From the NCBI GenBank assembly GCA_030377945.1, contig JAUCGD010000184.1:1-6603 (forward strand): a DNA stretch of 6,603 nt. Reading direction: 5' to 3'. This DNA is from Desulfobacterales bacterium HSG17 (GTDB lineage: Bacteria > Desulfobacterota > Desulfobacteria > Desulfobacterales > Desulfococcaceae). Below, piece after piece: positions 1-6,412 of this stretch. Made by a program: the position numbers and the translations under genes. The notes beneath the pieces were generated by a model that did no database searches, was not told the origin of the DNA, and worked only from the letters and a program-made list of their open reading frames with translations. Positions within the stretch are counted from its first letter, which is position 1, and every line of letters begins with the position of its first letter.

Positions 1-81
1 CTTAATTGTCTGTTAATAGGCAAACATTCACAGTTTTAGAATGGTTTAACAATTTAACAATTTCAAAAAAAGGAGAGTATA
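1..81 (+). promoter_or_regulatory. AT-rich leader of the liv operon with strong ribosome binding site
   Basis: This is the untranslated stretch before the binding-protein gene. The clear element is the Shine-Dalgarno AGGAG at 71-75, six bases before the ATG at 82, which fixes the start. An 8-base unit TTTAACAA is repeated directly at 45-52 and 53-60, followed by a further TTT; it could be an operator half-site pair or only low-complexity sequence. A TAGAAT at 37-42 resembles a -10 box, but no matching -35 is found 16-18 bases upstream, so I do not call a promoter. The real promoter may lie left of the window. Confidence 0.45.
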
Positions 82-1203
82 ATGAAAAAAGGTTTTATGA
101 TTGCTTTGGCACTTTGTCTTATGGTGTCCGGTACTGCTTTTGGGGCAGATACAATTAAAATCGGGCTAATGGCTCCTCTTACCGGTAAATGGGCCAATGA
201 AGGCCAGGAAATGAAACAGGTTGTTGATCTTCTGGCAGAAGAGTTGAATGCTGCCGGAGGTCTGCTGGGAAAAAAGGTTGAAGTTATAAGCGAAGATGAT
301 GCAGGTGATCCCCGTCAGAGCGCACTGGCTGCCCAGCGTCTTTCCACCCAGGGCATTTCTGCGGTTGTGGGAACATACGGTTCATCCAGTTCAGAAGCAG
401 CCCAGGGCATTTATGATGAAAATGACATGATCCAGATTGTCAATGCTTCCACAGCTGTACGTCTTTCTGAAAAGGGTTTGAAACTTTTCTTCCGTTCATG
501 CCCAAGAGATGATGAGCAGGGAATTGTTGCTGCCAAAACATTGATTGCCAAAGGGTATAAAAAAATTGCCCTGCTTCATGATAATACCAGCTATGCCAAA
601 GGGCTTGCCACTGAAGTAAAACACGAACTGGAAAAAACCGGTGTGAAACCTGTATTTTTTGATGCTCTTACACCTGGCGAACAGGATTACAATTCTATTT
701 TAACAAAACTTAAAGGCACTGACGCTGATGTTGTTTTCTTTTCAGGTTATTATCCTGAAGCAGGTCTGATGCTCAGCCAGAAAAAAGATATGGGCTGGAA
801 TGTACCTTTTATTGGTGGTGATGCTACTAATAATCCCGATTTGATAAAAAGTGCTGGAAAAGAAGCCGCAGCCGGTTTTCTTCTTACCAGTCCTCCAATG
901 CCATCAGACCTTGCTGCTCCAGAAGCCAAAGCTTTCCTGGATGCTTTTAAGAAGAAACACGGATCTCTGCCAGGGTCAATCTGGTCAGTTCTTGCAGGAG
1001 ACGGATTTAAAGTTATCTGCGAAGCAATCAAACAGGCCAAAAGTACTGACAGCAAAAAAATGGCTGAATACATGAAAACAAAAATGAAAGACTTTCCCGG
1101 ATTGACCGGCAAGCTGGGCTTTAATAAAAAAGGCGACCGTGTTGGTGATGTTTACCGTGTATATATGGTTGATGCAGAAGGTAAATTTGTTCTTCAGCAA
1201 TAG
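82..1203 (+). CDS. livK: Branched-chain amino acid type ABC transporter, periplasmic substrate-binding protein
   Basis: The 373-residue product is a type I periplasmic binding protein that captures the ligand outside the inner membrane and delivers it to LivHM. A signal peptide is visible: MKKGF, a hydrophobic core at residues 5-16, and AFG-A giving probable cleavage after residue 21. There is no lipobox, so a soluble periplasmic protein is expected. The mature start IKIGLMAPLTG (25-35) is the family opening. The ligand pocket is suggested by GTYGSSSS (97-104), the A-S-T triplet (122-124), Tyr171 in YAKG and Glu226 in GYYPEAG, positions comparable to LivJ pocket residues. Length is normal. 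It is the first gene of the operon, followed by a 100-base gap with a palindromic repeat before livH. The class assignment is firm. The actual substrate cannot be read: LIV-type systems also carry aromatic acids, amides, urea or polar amino acids. The symbol is used in the family sense only. Confidence 0.93.
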   Translation: MKKGFMIALALCLMVSGTAFGADTIKIGLMAPLTGKWANEGQEMKQVVDLLAEELNAAGGLLGKKVEVISEDDAGDPRQSALAAQRLSTQGISAVVGTYGSSSSEAAQGIYDENDMIQIVNASTAVRLSEKGLKLFFRSCPRDDEQGIVAAKTLIAKGYKKIALLHDNTSYAKGLATEVKHELEKTGVKPVFFDALTPGEQDYNSILTKLKGTDADVVFFSGYYPEAGLMLSQKKDMGWNVPFIGGDATNNPDLIKSAGKEAAAGFLLTSPPMPSDLAAPEAKAFLDAFKKKHGSLPGSIWSVLAGDGFKVICEAIKQAKSTDSKKMAEYMKTKMKDFPGLTGKLGFNKKGDRVGDVYRVYMVDAEGKFVLQQ

Positions 1204-1223
1204 TTCTGCAATATAATGGAAAA

Positions 1224-1287
1224 TGCAGGGGCAGGTTCCAAACCTGCCCTGATTCACCATTACGCAGGTTTAGAACCTGCCCCTACA
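1224..1287 (+). repeat. Paired palindromic (REP/BIME-like) intergenic repeat inside the liv operon
   Basis: Two hairpin units lie head to head. Unit 1 has a 9-base perfect stem GGGCAGGTT (1229-1237) and AACCTGCCC (1241-1249) with loop CCA. Unit 2 has a 7-base stem GCAGGTT (1264-1270) and AACCTGC (1274-1280) with loop TAG. The reverse complement of 1263-1287 matches 1224-1248 at 22 of 25 positions, so the whole is also one long imperfect palindrome with a 14-base centre. No U-tract follows, so it does not look like an intrinsic terminator. It fills most of the gap between the binding protein and livH and ends seven bases before the livH Shine-Dalgarno. The GGGGCAGGTT core resembles extragenic palindromes dispersed in many genomes, but its copy number here is unknown. 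Confidence 0.8.
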
Positions 1288-1303
1288 AAATTCAGGCATT
1301 CAA

Positions 1304-2209
1304 ATGGAAGAATTTGTTCAACAATTGACAAACGGACTGGCTATCGGAGGCATTTATGCACTCATAGCCCTGGGCTATACAATGGTTTACGGAGTTCTCA
1401 AGCTCATAAACTTTGCCCACGGCGATCTTTTTACCATTGGTGCTTATCTTGGTCTGACTATTCTAACATCTATTGCTCTTAATGAGTATCTTGGGGCATT
1501 TCTGGGTGTATTGCTCCTGGCTGTAATGGTCATGGGGCTTGTGGGGATAATCGGTATTATCCTTGACCGTGCTGCTTACAGACCTCTCAGGGAATCACCC
1601 AGGCTTTCTGCTGTTGTTTCCGCATTAGGTGCTTCCATTTTTTTCCAGAATGCAGTAATGCTCATTTACGGAGCCAAATACCAGTTTTATCCTAAGAATA
1701 TTCTGCCTAAGATTGTAATCTCTGTTTTTGGTATGCCCATTCCCCTTATGAGAATTCTTATTCTCCTTACATCTGTTGTTATGATGATAGCTCTTTACCT
1801 GTTTATACAGAAAACAAAGATCGGAACTGCCATAAGGGCAGCAGCCATTGACCAGGGCGCAGCAAAGCTCATGGGCATTAATGTTGACAGGGTTATTATG
1901 ATAGTTTTTTTAATCGGTCCTGCTCTTGGCGGTGCAGCAGGTCTGATGGTGGGTCTGTATTATGGACAGATCAGTTTTACAATGGGATGGGTTTACGGTT
2001 TAAAGGCTTTTACAGCAGCTATTTTAGGTGGAATCGGTAATATACCGGGTGCAATGGTGGGAGGTCTTCTTCTTGGAGTTATTGAAGCTCTGGGCGCAGC
2101 CTATATCTCAATTGCCTGGAAAGATGCCATTGCATTTTGCGTACTTATAGGTATTTTGATTGTCCGGCCTACGGGGCTTCTGGGAGAACGGGTGGCGGAG
2201 AAAATATAA
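1304..2209 (+). CDS. livH: Branched-chain amino acid type ABC transporter, permease LivH
   Basis: The 301-residue polytopic inner-membrane protein is one of the two subunits that form the transport channel. It opens with the family pattern: amphipathic QQLTNGLAIGGIYALIALGYT (6-26), then INFAHGD (35-41). Hydrophobic segments cover roughly 12-31, 42-58, 63-88, 101-122, 147-168, 198-219, 232-264 and 271-288. The cytoplasmic coupling segment that docks onto the ATPase is GTAIRAAAIDQGAAKLMGI (174-192). AAILGGIGNIPGAMVGG (238-254) and the closing RPTGLLGE (288-295) are further LivH hallmarks. The ATG at 1304 is chosen because the conserved N-terminus begins there; its Shine-Dalgarno is weak (AGG at 1294-1296, seven bases away), in contrast to the strong site of the binding-protein gene. 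This suggests lower translation. The stop codon overlaps the livM start in TAATG. Confidence 0.95.
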   Translation: MEEFVQQLTNGLAIGGIYALIALGYTMVYGVLKLINFAHGDLFTIGAYLGLTILTSIALNEYLGAFLGVLLLAVMVMGLVGIIGIILDRAAYRPLRESPRLSAVVSALGASIFFQNAVMLIYGAKYQFYPKNILPKIVISVFGMPIPLMRILILLTSVVMMIALYLFIQKTKIGTAIRAAAIDQGAAKLMGINVDRVIMIVFLIGPALGGAAGLMVGLYYGQISFTMGWVYGLKAFTAAILGGIGNIPGAMVGGLLLGVIEALGAAYISIAWKDAIAFCVLIGILIVRPTGLLGERVAEKI

Positions 2210-3210
2210 TGCGAAATATACCCAAAAGATATATTATTTACGGCATAATTACTGCGGTGCTTGCATGTTCGCCGCTTTTCTTAAACCGCTACTGGGTAGA
2301 TGTTCTCAATAATGTTGGCATGTATGCCATGCTGGGTTTAAGCCTGAACCTTATTGTTGGGCATACCGGGCTTTTTAATCTTGGTCATGCTGCGTTTTAT
2401 GCAATGGGAGCCTATACAGCCGCAATTTTAAATACAAGCTTTAACATTCCATTATTATGGCTTATCCCTGCCAGCGGGCTTACAGCCGGACTTTTTGCAG
2501 CCATAATCGCACGTCCCATCATCCATCTTCGCGGTGATTATCTCTGTATTGTCACCATTGGCGTTGGGGAAATCATGCGGATTGCCCTTATAAACGATGT
2601 TTTCGGAATTACAGGGGGAGCCAACGGAATTTTTGGAATTTCCCGGCCTGAGATTTTCGGGTTCAAAATACGCAAGCCTGACGAATTTTTTTATCTTATA
2701 TGGTTTTTTGTTGCAGTTACAATCTTTCTTTTTCACCGTCTGGAAAAATCCCGATTTGGCCGCGCTCTTAACTATCTGCGTGAAGATGAGGTGGCAGCAG
2801 AAGGCAGCGGCATAAATACTGCTCATTATAAACTGGCTGCCTTTATCCTGGGAGCAGCCTGGGCAGGAATGGTGGGGACCATTTATGCAGGCAAGATGAC
2901 AATCATTTCCCCTGAATCTTTTAATTTCTGGGAATCGGTTGTCATGTTTACTCTTATTATTCTTGGAGGTTCAGGCAGTATTCCAGGTGTCATACTCGGA
3001 GCTTTTCTTCTTATCGGTCTTCCCGAATGTTTCCGAGGACTTGCCAATGCAAGAATGATGGTTTTCGGGGCTGCAATGGTTGCAATGATGATATTCAGAA
3101 CCCAGGGGATTTTACCGGCTCTTCCACGAAAATTCCCTCTGGATAGAATGGATAAAATAGACAAAATGGCTGATATGGATAAAACAACTGAAAGCGAGGC
3201 AGCCTCGTGA
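2209..3210 (+). CDS. livM: Branched-chain amino acid type ABC transporter, permease LivM
   Basis: The 333-residue second channel subunit pairs with LivH in the inner membrane. The start is set at the ATG at 2209, not at in-frame upstream codons inside livH: GGAG at 2197-2200 sits eight bases before it, it overlaps the livH stop by one base, and the membrane protein pattern begins there. Hallmarks are GHTGLFNLGHAAFYAMGAYT (51-70), LRGDYLCIVTIGVGEIMR (107-124), GITGGANGI (133-141), the coupling segment SRFGRALNYLREDEVAAEGS (181-200), SPESFNFWES (234-243) and ILGGSGSIPGVILGA (251-265). After the last membrane segment (about 283-297) and the usual TQGILP comes a charged tail, DRMDKIDKMADMDK (312-325), built on near-repeated DNA. 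It is not part of the family core. The stop overlaps livG by four bases. Confidence 0.95.
   Translation: MRNIPKRYIIYGIITAVLACSPLFLNRYWVDVLNNVGMYAMLGLSLNLIVGHTGLFNLGHAAFYAMGAYTAAILNTSFNIPLLWLIPASGLTAGLFAAIIARPIIHLRGDYLCIVTIGVGEIMRIALINDVFGITGGANGIFGISRPEIFGFKIRKPDEFFYLIWFFVAVTIFLFHRLEKSRFGRALNYLREDEVAAEGSGINTAHYKLAAFILGAAWAGMVGTIYAGKMTIISPESFNFWESVVMFTLIILGGSGSIPGVILGAFLLIGLPECFRGLANARMMVFGAAMVAMMIFRTQGILPALPRKFPLDRMDKIDKMADMDKTTESEAAS
3195..3207 (+). promoter_or_regulatory. Hairpin enclosing the livG ribosome binding site and first base of its start codon
   Basis: CGAGGC (3195-3200), a single central A, and GCCTCG (3202-3207) form a perfect interrupted palindrome; as RNA it gives a five-pair stem CGAGG/CCTCG with loop CAG. 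The livG Shine-Dalgarno GAGG (3196-3199) is wholly in the 5' arm and the G of the GTG start (3207) closes the 3' arm. The structure lies in the last codons of livM, so a ribosome finishing livM would melt it. This implies translational coupling of livG to livM; that effect is inferred. Confidence 0.5.
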
Positions 3211-3977
3211 CAACTCTCTTAAGTTTAGATAATCTGACCAAAAAATTCGGGGGTCTTACTGCTGTTAACCAGGTTTCATTTGATGTTGACGCAGGCTCTG
3301 TTGTTGGTCTTATAGGCCCTAACGGAGCAGGAAAAACCACAGTGTTCAATTTGATAACCGGGAATTATCAGCCCAATGAAGGCAAGGTTATATTTGACGG
3401 AAAAGTTATAAACGGGCTTATTACCCATAAAATAGTTTCTTTGGGTATTGCAAGAACCTTTCAGACCATAAGACTGTTTCAAAACCTTTCTGTTCTTGAA
3501 AATGTTCTGGCAGGATGCCACTGCCGCATGAAATCAGGTGTATTTGGAGGTATGTTTCAAACTCCTGCACAAAAAAGAGAAGAACATGAAGCCCTGAAAC
3601 TGGCACTTGCAGAACTTGAATTTGTGGGACTTCGCAAAGATGCGGAACAATTGTCGTCAAATCTCTCCTATGGAAACCAGAGACTTCTTGAGATTGCACG
3701 GGCACTTGCAACAAAACCCCGTGTCCTGATCCTTGACGAACCTGCCGGGGGAATGAATGAACAGGAAACCGACAGCCTGATTAAGCTTATCAGGAAAATG
3801 GCTCAAAGGGGACTGACCGTACTGCTCATAGAGCATGATATGGGGCTGGTTATGGAAGCCTGTCATAAACTTGTGGTCATTGAATACGGCAGCAAGATTG
3901 CAGAAGGAACCCCGGAAGAGATAAAAGTCAATCCCCGTGTAATAGAAGCCTACCTGGGAACAGACGAAGATGAATAA
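3207..3977 (+). CDS. livG: Branched-chain amino acid type ABC transporter, ATP-binding protein LivG
   Basis: The 256-residue cytoplasmic ATPase of the importer works as a heterodimer with LivF and docks on the LivHM coupling segments. The nucleotide-binding motifs are all intact: Walker A GPNGAGKTT (37-45), Q-loop RTFQ (83-86), signature LSYGNQ (153-158), Walker B VLILDEP (173-179) and the switch histidine His210 in IEHDM. The signature LSYGNQR, the long insert after the Q-loop (about 104-145) and the C-terminal EVNPRVIEAYLG-like end (KVNPRVIEAYLG, 240-251) identify LivG rather than LivF. D-loop residues are GGMN (181-184), where AGMN is commoner. The GTG start at 3207 is chosen for its GAGG seven bases upstream and the overlap with the livM stop (GTGA); a hairpin covers this site. 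An 18-base gap separates it from livF. Confidence 0.95.
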   Translation: MTTLLSLDNLTKKFGGLTAVNQVSFDVDAGSVVGLIGPNGAGKTTVFNLITGNYQPNEGKVIFDGKVINGLITHKIVSLGIARTFQTIRLFQNLSVLENVLAGCHCRMKSGVFGGMFQTPAQKREEHEALKLALAELEFVGLRKDAEQLSSNLSYGNQRLLEIARALATKPRVLILDEPAGGMNEQETDSLIKLIRKMAQRGLTVLLIEHDMGLVMEACHKLVVIEYGSKIAEGTPEEIKVNPRVIEAYLGTDEDE

Positions 3978-3995
3978 ATAGGATGAATAGATATT

Positions 3996-4709
3996 ATGCT
4001 CCTTGAAATAAACAATCTTTATGTAAAATACGGCAATGTTGAGGCCCTTCACGGAATTAATATCAATGTTGATGAAGGCGAAATTGTCACCATACTTGGG
4101 GCAAACGGAGCAGGAAAATCAACCACCCTGCTGGCCATAAGCGGTCTGGTTAAAGCATCTATTGGGGAAATCCTGTTTTCAGGAACGCCTCTGCATAAAA
4201 TGCCTGCTGATAAAATAGTAAAACAGGGCATATCTCAATCTCCTGAAGGCCGCAGGGTCTTTGGAATACTCACTGTTCTTGAAAATTTGAAACTGGGTGC
4301 ATTTACATCTAACGATGCTAAAAAGGTTAAAAAGAATCTGGACTGGATATTTGAACTTTTTCCCAGGCTCAAAGAAAGAAGCCAGCAGCTTGCCGGAACC
4401 TTAAGCGGTGGTGAGCAGCAGATGCTTGCCATTGGCCGCGCTCTTATGGCAAGCCCCAAAATTCTCCTTCTGGATGAACCAAGCCTGGGGCTTGCCCCGA
4501 TCCTGGTTAAAGCCATATTTGAAACAGTAAGAGAAATCAATAAAGCAGGCCTGACAGTGGTTCTTGTGGAGCAAAATGCAAAAGCCGCGCTTAAGCTGGC
4601 TCACAGGGGCTATGTTATGGAAGTGGGAAATATTGTGTTGGAAGATACAGCCCAGGCCCTTCTTGCCAATCCTGATGTTCAAAACGCATATTTGGGCGGT
4701 ACAAAATAA
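3996..4709 (+). CDS. livF: Branched-chain amino acid type ABC transporter, ATP-binding protein LivF
   Basis: The 237-residue second ATPase completes the importer. Visible motifs are Walker A GANGAGKST (35-43), the LivF-specific SPEGRRVF (82-89) after Gln81, signature LSGGEQQ (136-142), Walker B ILLLDEP (156-162) and D-loop SLGL (163-166). The switch position reads VEQNA (191-195): glutamine in place of the usual histidine is normal for LivF, so this is not a defect. The C-terminus ends in NAYLGG, as expected. The ATG at 3996 is 18 bases after the livG stop; the best Shine-Dalgarno is AGGA at 3980-3983, 12 bases away, so initiation is probably weak or relies on reinitiation. It is the last recognisable gene of the operon; no GC-rich stem with a U-tract follows. 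Confidence 0.95.
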   Translation: MLLEINNLYVKYGNVEALHGININVDEGEIVTILGANGAGKSTTLLAISGLVKASIGEILFSGTPLHKMPADKIVKQGISQSPEGRRVFGILTVLENLKLGAFTSNDAKKVKKNLDWIFELFPRLKERSQQLAGTLSGGEQQMLAIGRALMASPKILLLDEPSLGLAPILVKAIFETVREINKAGLTVVLVEQNAKAALKLAHRGYVMEVGNIVLEDTAQALLANPDVQNAYLGGTK

Positions 4710-4720
4710 TCCGAGCTGAT

Positions 4721-4903
4721 ATGGCTGCTGCATTTATTGAAGTTTTAAGGAAATCATTAAATCCAGGCTGGCTCACACCGCTTAGTTATCAGGTTGAGGC
4801 ATTGGGATATGCCTGCCGTTTTAAGGAAGCACATGCGATCTCTCTCCCTAACTTAGAAGTAGGTAAAAAAAGAGAACCACCCAATCATTTTTATATCAAA
4901 TAA
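4721..4903 (+). CDS. Unrecognised 60-codon open frame after livF
   Basis: I do not recognise this product. The frame starts 11 bases after the livF stop, in the same direction, and would encode 60 residues with hydrophobic and basic parts: NPGWLTPLSYQVEALGYACR (14-33), then a polar end with GKKREPPNHFY. No signal peptide, membrane helix or known motif is seen. The ATG has no convincing Shine-Dalgarno (only GAG at 4713-4715). It may be a small gene cotranscribed with liv, a remnant of a larger gene, or chance. The spacing is gene-like, but nothing else supports it. Confidence 0.22.
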   Translation: MAAAFIEVLRKSLNPGWLTPLSYQVEALGYACRFKEAHAISLPNLEVGKKREPPNHFYIK

Positions 4904-4928
4904 ACGGAGAAGGCCGTGATGCTCCGCC

Positions 4929-4965
4929 TTATAATTCTGATTATAAACGTATAATTAAAATTATA
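4929..4965. repeat. AT-only inverted repeats in the convergent spacer
   Basis: The spacer 4904-5013 separates the + strand genes from the facing - strand gene. It holds TTATAAT (4929-4935) and ATTATAA (4940-4946) with a TCTG loop, then TATAATT (4950-4956) and AATTATA (4959-4965) with an AA centre. Just upstream CGGAG (4905-4909) can pair with CTCCG (4922-4926), or AAGGC (4910-4914) with GCCTT (4926-4930), but not both at once. These could slow transcription from both sides, but none has the strong GC stem plus T-tract of an intrinsic terminator. Confidence 0.4.
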
Positions 4966-5013
4966 ACGAAAAATTGGTACTATCATTAAAACAGGATAAT
5001 CCTTTCAATCAAC

Positions 5014-5325
5014 CTATAATTTCTCATCCCCCAACTCCGGCAGCCTCCTAAGCTTAACCACTTCCAGCATCCCATCCAGTTCCCCACGCCTTGACCAAAG
5101 AACACCGTTATCCTCTATAAGCTTTTCTGCCTCCTGCGTAACCCCATCATGAGCAAAAAGCCACAGCCGAAGGGTTTTCAAATATTCTCCTTCTCTTTCC
5201 CTGACAATCTCAGCCTGTTTAAGCATATTTTCAACCACATCGGCCCCGACCTTCTTATTTGTCCACCATTTGCTTTCAGCCAGCCAGACCTCATTTCCTG
5301 CTCCTGCATAAATATCAATTTCCAT
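5014..5325 (-). CDS. Nuclease-domain fragment of the disrupted gene
   Basis: This frame, 103 residues from the ATG at 5325, is the C-terminal end of the ATPase gene and not an independent gene. MEIDIYAGAGNEVWLAESKW holds the EID and E-x-K elements (Asp4, Glu17, Lys19) of a PD-(D/E)XK-like restriction-endonuclease fold, the presumed metal-binding catalytic core. Next come a helix with VVENMLKQAE (30-39) and the end region VLWSRRGELDGML (74-86), typical for this ATPase family. The reading frame is open upstream to just past the T run, where 13 further family-like residues precede the methionine. The overlap with the upper frame spans only 5315-5325. Separate translation would need reinitiation at this ATG, which has AGGG nearby (5336-5333, eight bases). 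Confidence 0.5.
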   Translation of the reverse strand: MEIDIYAGAGNEVWLAESKWWTNKKVGADVVENMLKQAEIVREREGEYLKTLRLWLFAHDGVTQEAEKLIEDNGVLWSRRGELDGMLEVVKLRRLPELGDEKL

Positions 5326-6412
5326 ATTTTTCCCTGTTCCCGGCCTGTGGCGCTGGTCTGTGTAAAAAAAAACGGTCTGGTATTAAAATATCTTCCTCAC
5401 TGTGAAAAAATCTTCTGGGGATGGTCTGTCTCTGGGCAGTCCATAGAATCTGGATCATGAAAACTTCTGCAAGATAGCCTTTATATTCATGAAATCGTTT
5501 TTCCATAGTTTTGAATTTTTTCAAAATATTTTCTTCAATCAGGGGGCGGTTTTGTTTTTCAACTTCAATCTGTCCCCAGACTTTCAGGAATTCGTTTAAA
5601 ATAGGGTCATTAATTTTACAGAACCAGTTGCCAAAGGATTTGTATTCCAGCAGGTCTCCGCGGGCAAGCTTAATTAAAACCTCTTTTATTTTTTCTATGG
5701 GGACATCAATGTTTTCATGCTTTTTCAGTTGTTCCTGTATTCTTTGCAGGTCAATTTCATTTTCCTGTTCAAGGGCAGCCAGGTAGAGTATCCATTTTGT
5801 AATTCCGTGTTCATTTACTCTTGTAATCCATCGGTTTACCTGATCGCTGAGTTCTGCCCATATAAAACCTTTGCTTATGTCAATGGCGAGCATCTCATTC
5901 AGGGTTTCTTCATCTTTGACGGTTTTATTCTGTTCTGCGGCCTGCTGAACCACTGCTGTTATGTAAAATGTATTACCGCCGCACCTGTCTGATATGACCG
6001 GGGTTATAATTTCAGGAATTTCTGCCTTGTAATAGTGAGCGGTTTTGGTTGCAAGTTCTTTTCCGTAATAATCTGTAAATGCTTTTATATTCTGAAAGCG
6101 AAATCTGCCGTATAGAGCGCCTTTTCCTATGATTTCATCAGCCAGAATACACATGGCAGAACCTGTAACAAAATGGGGGCATCGCGGGGATTTCACAGCC
6201 TCCTGGAAAAAACCGGAAACACTGAAGTTCTGGTGAGGAAGCCGTGTATTTTGAAATTCGTCAAGAAATACGACAATGGTGCAGCCATCTCTGAAAGCAA
6301 CTGTTCTTGGCAAATCAATGGCCTGTTGTTCAGGTAAAGCAAAAACGCTGTCTTTACGATTCAGAGCTTTTAAAAAATCAACAGCAATGGAAAAGCCCTT
6401 TGATATTTTCAT
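5315..6412 (-). CDS. ATPase-core fragment of the disrupted gene, read from its first ATG
   Basis: If translated from the ATG at 6412 this frame gives 365 residues. Walker B is TIVVFLDE (45-52), preceded by no P-loop; TGSAM (83-87) fits sensor 1, GALYGRF (98-104) is the family signature, and CGGNTFY (144-150) matches the usual GGNPxY motif. Residues about 210-285 (…ILYLAALEQENEIDL to GDLLEYKSFGNWFCKINDP) look like the winged-helix segment with its DPIL ending. HEYKGYLAEVFM (308-319) begins the nuclease domain. The last 16 residues after PDRFF are out of frame and unlike the family. The conserved frame extends 43 codons upstream of this ATG, and no good Shine-Dalgarno precedes it, so the ATG is an internal methionine rather than a true start. 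Without a Walker A, ATP hydrolysis is not expected. Confidence 0.5.
   Translation of the reverse strand: MKISKGFSIAVDFLKALNRKDSVFALPEQQAIDLPRTVAFRDGCTIVVFLDEFQNTRLPHQNFSVSGFFQEAVKSPRCPHFVTGSAMCILADEIIGKGALYGRFRFQNIKAFTDYYGKELATKTAHYYKAEIPEIITPVISDRCGGNTFYITAVVQQAAEQNKTVKDEETLNEMLAIDISKGFIWAELSDQVNRWITRVNEHGITKWILYLAALEQENEIDLQRIQEQLKKHENIDVPIEKIKEVLIKLARGDLLEYKSFGNWFCKINDPILNEFLKVWGQIEVEKQNRPLIEENILKKFKTMEKRFHEYKGYLAEVFMIQILWTAQRQTIPRRFFHSEEDILIPDRFFLHRPAPQAGNREKYGN

Noticed and set aside
100..125. Cysteine in the signal peptide as a lipoprotein anchor
   Set aside because: The residue before Cys12 is Leu and it sits in the middle of the hydrophobic core, so there is no lipobox.
750..1112. 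120-codon open frame on the - strand within the binding-protein gene
   Set aside because: It mirrors a well-supported gene on the other strand, has no family features, and its hydrophobic character follows from the complementary codons.
1224..1250. First intergenic hairpin as an intrinsic terminator of livK
   Set aside because: The stem is strong but is followed by GATTCACC, not a U-tract, and the operon plainly continues.
1216..1482. 88-codon + strand frame across the repeat and the start of livH
   Set aside because: It is a frame shadow of livH plus the palindromic repeat; the livH frame has clear family motifs.
2137..2208. Upstream in-frame extension of LivM by 24 codons inside livH
   Set aside because: The added residues are polar and unlike any LivM N-terminus, while the ATG at 2209 has a well-spaced GGAG and the TAATG overlap.
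4561..4590. LivF lacks the switch histidine, suggesting a dead ATPase
   Set aside because: VEQN at this place is the normal state for LivF; all other nucleotide-binding motifs are intact.
4993..5003. AGGAT-A-ATCCT palindrome as terminator for the - strand gene
   Set aside because: Only a one-base centre, short AT-rich stem and no clean T run after it on the - strand.
5149..5460. 103-codon + strand frame opposite the nuclease fragment
   Set aside because: The - strand frame carries conserved EID/ESK and family end motifs, so this one is the antisense shadow.
5511..5992. Two overlapping + strand frames opposite the ATPase core
   Set aside because: Cys/Ser/Phe-rich composition is typical of the complement of a Glu/Lys-rich coding strand; no motif or ribosome binding site is present.
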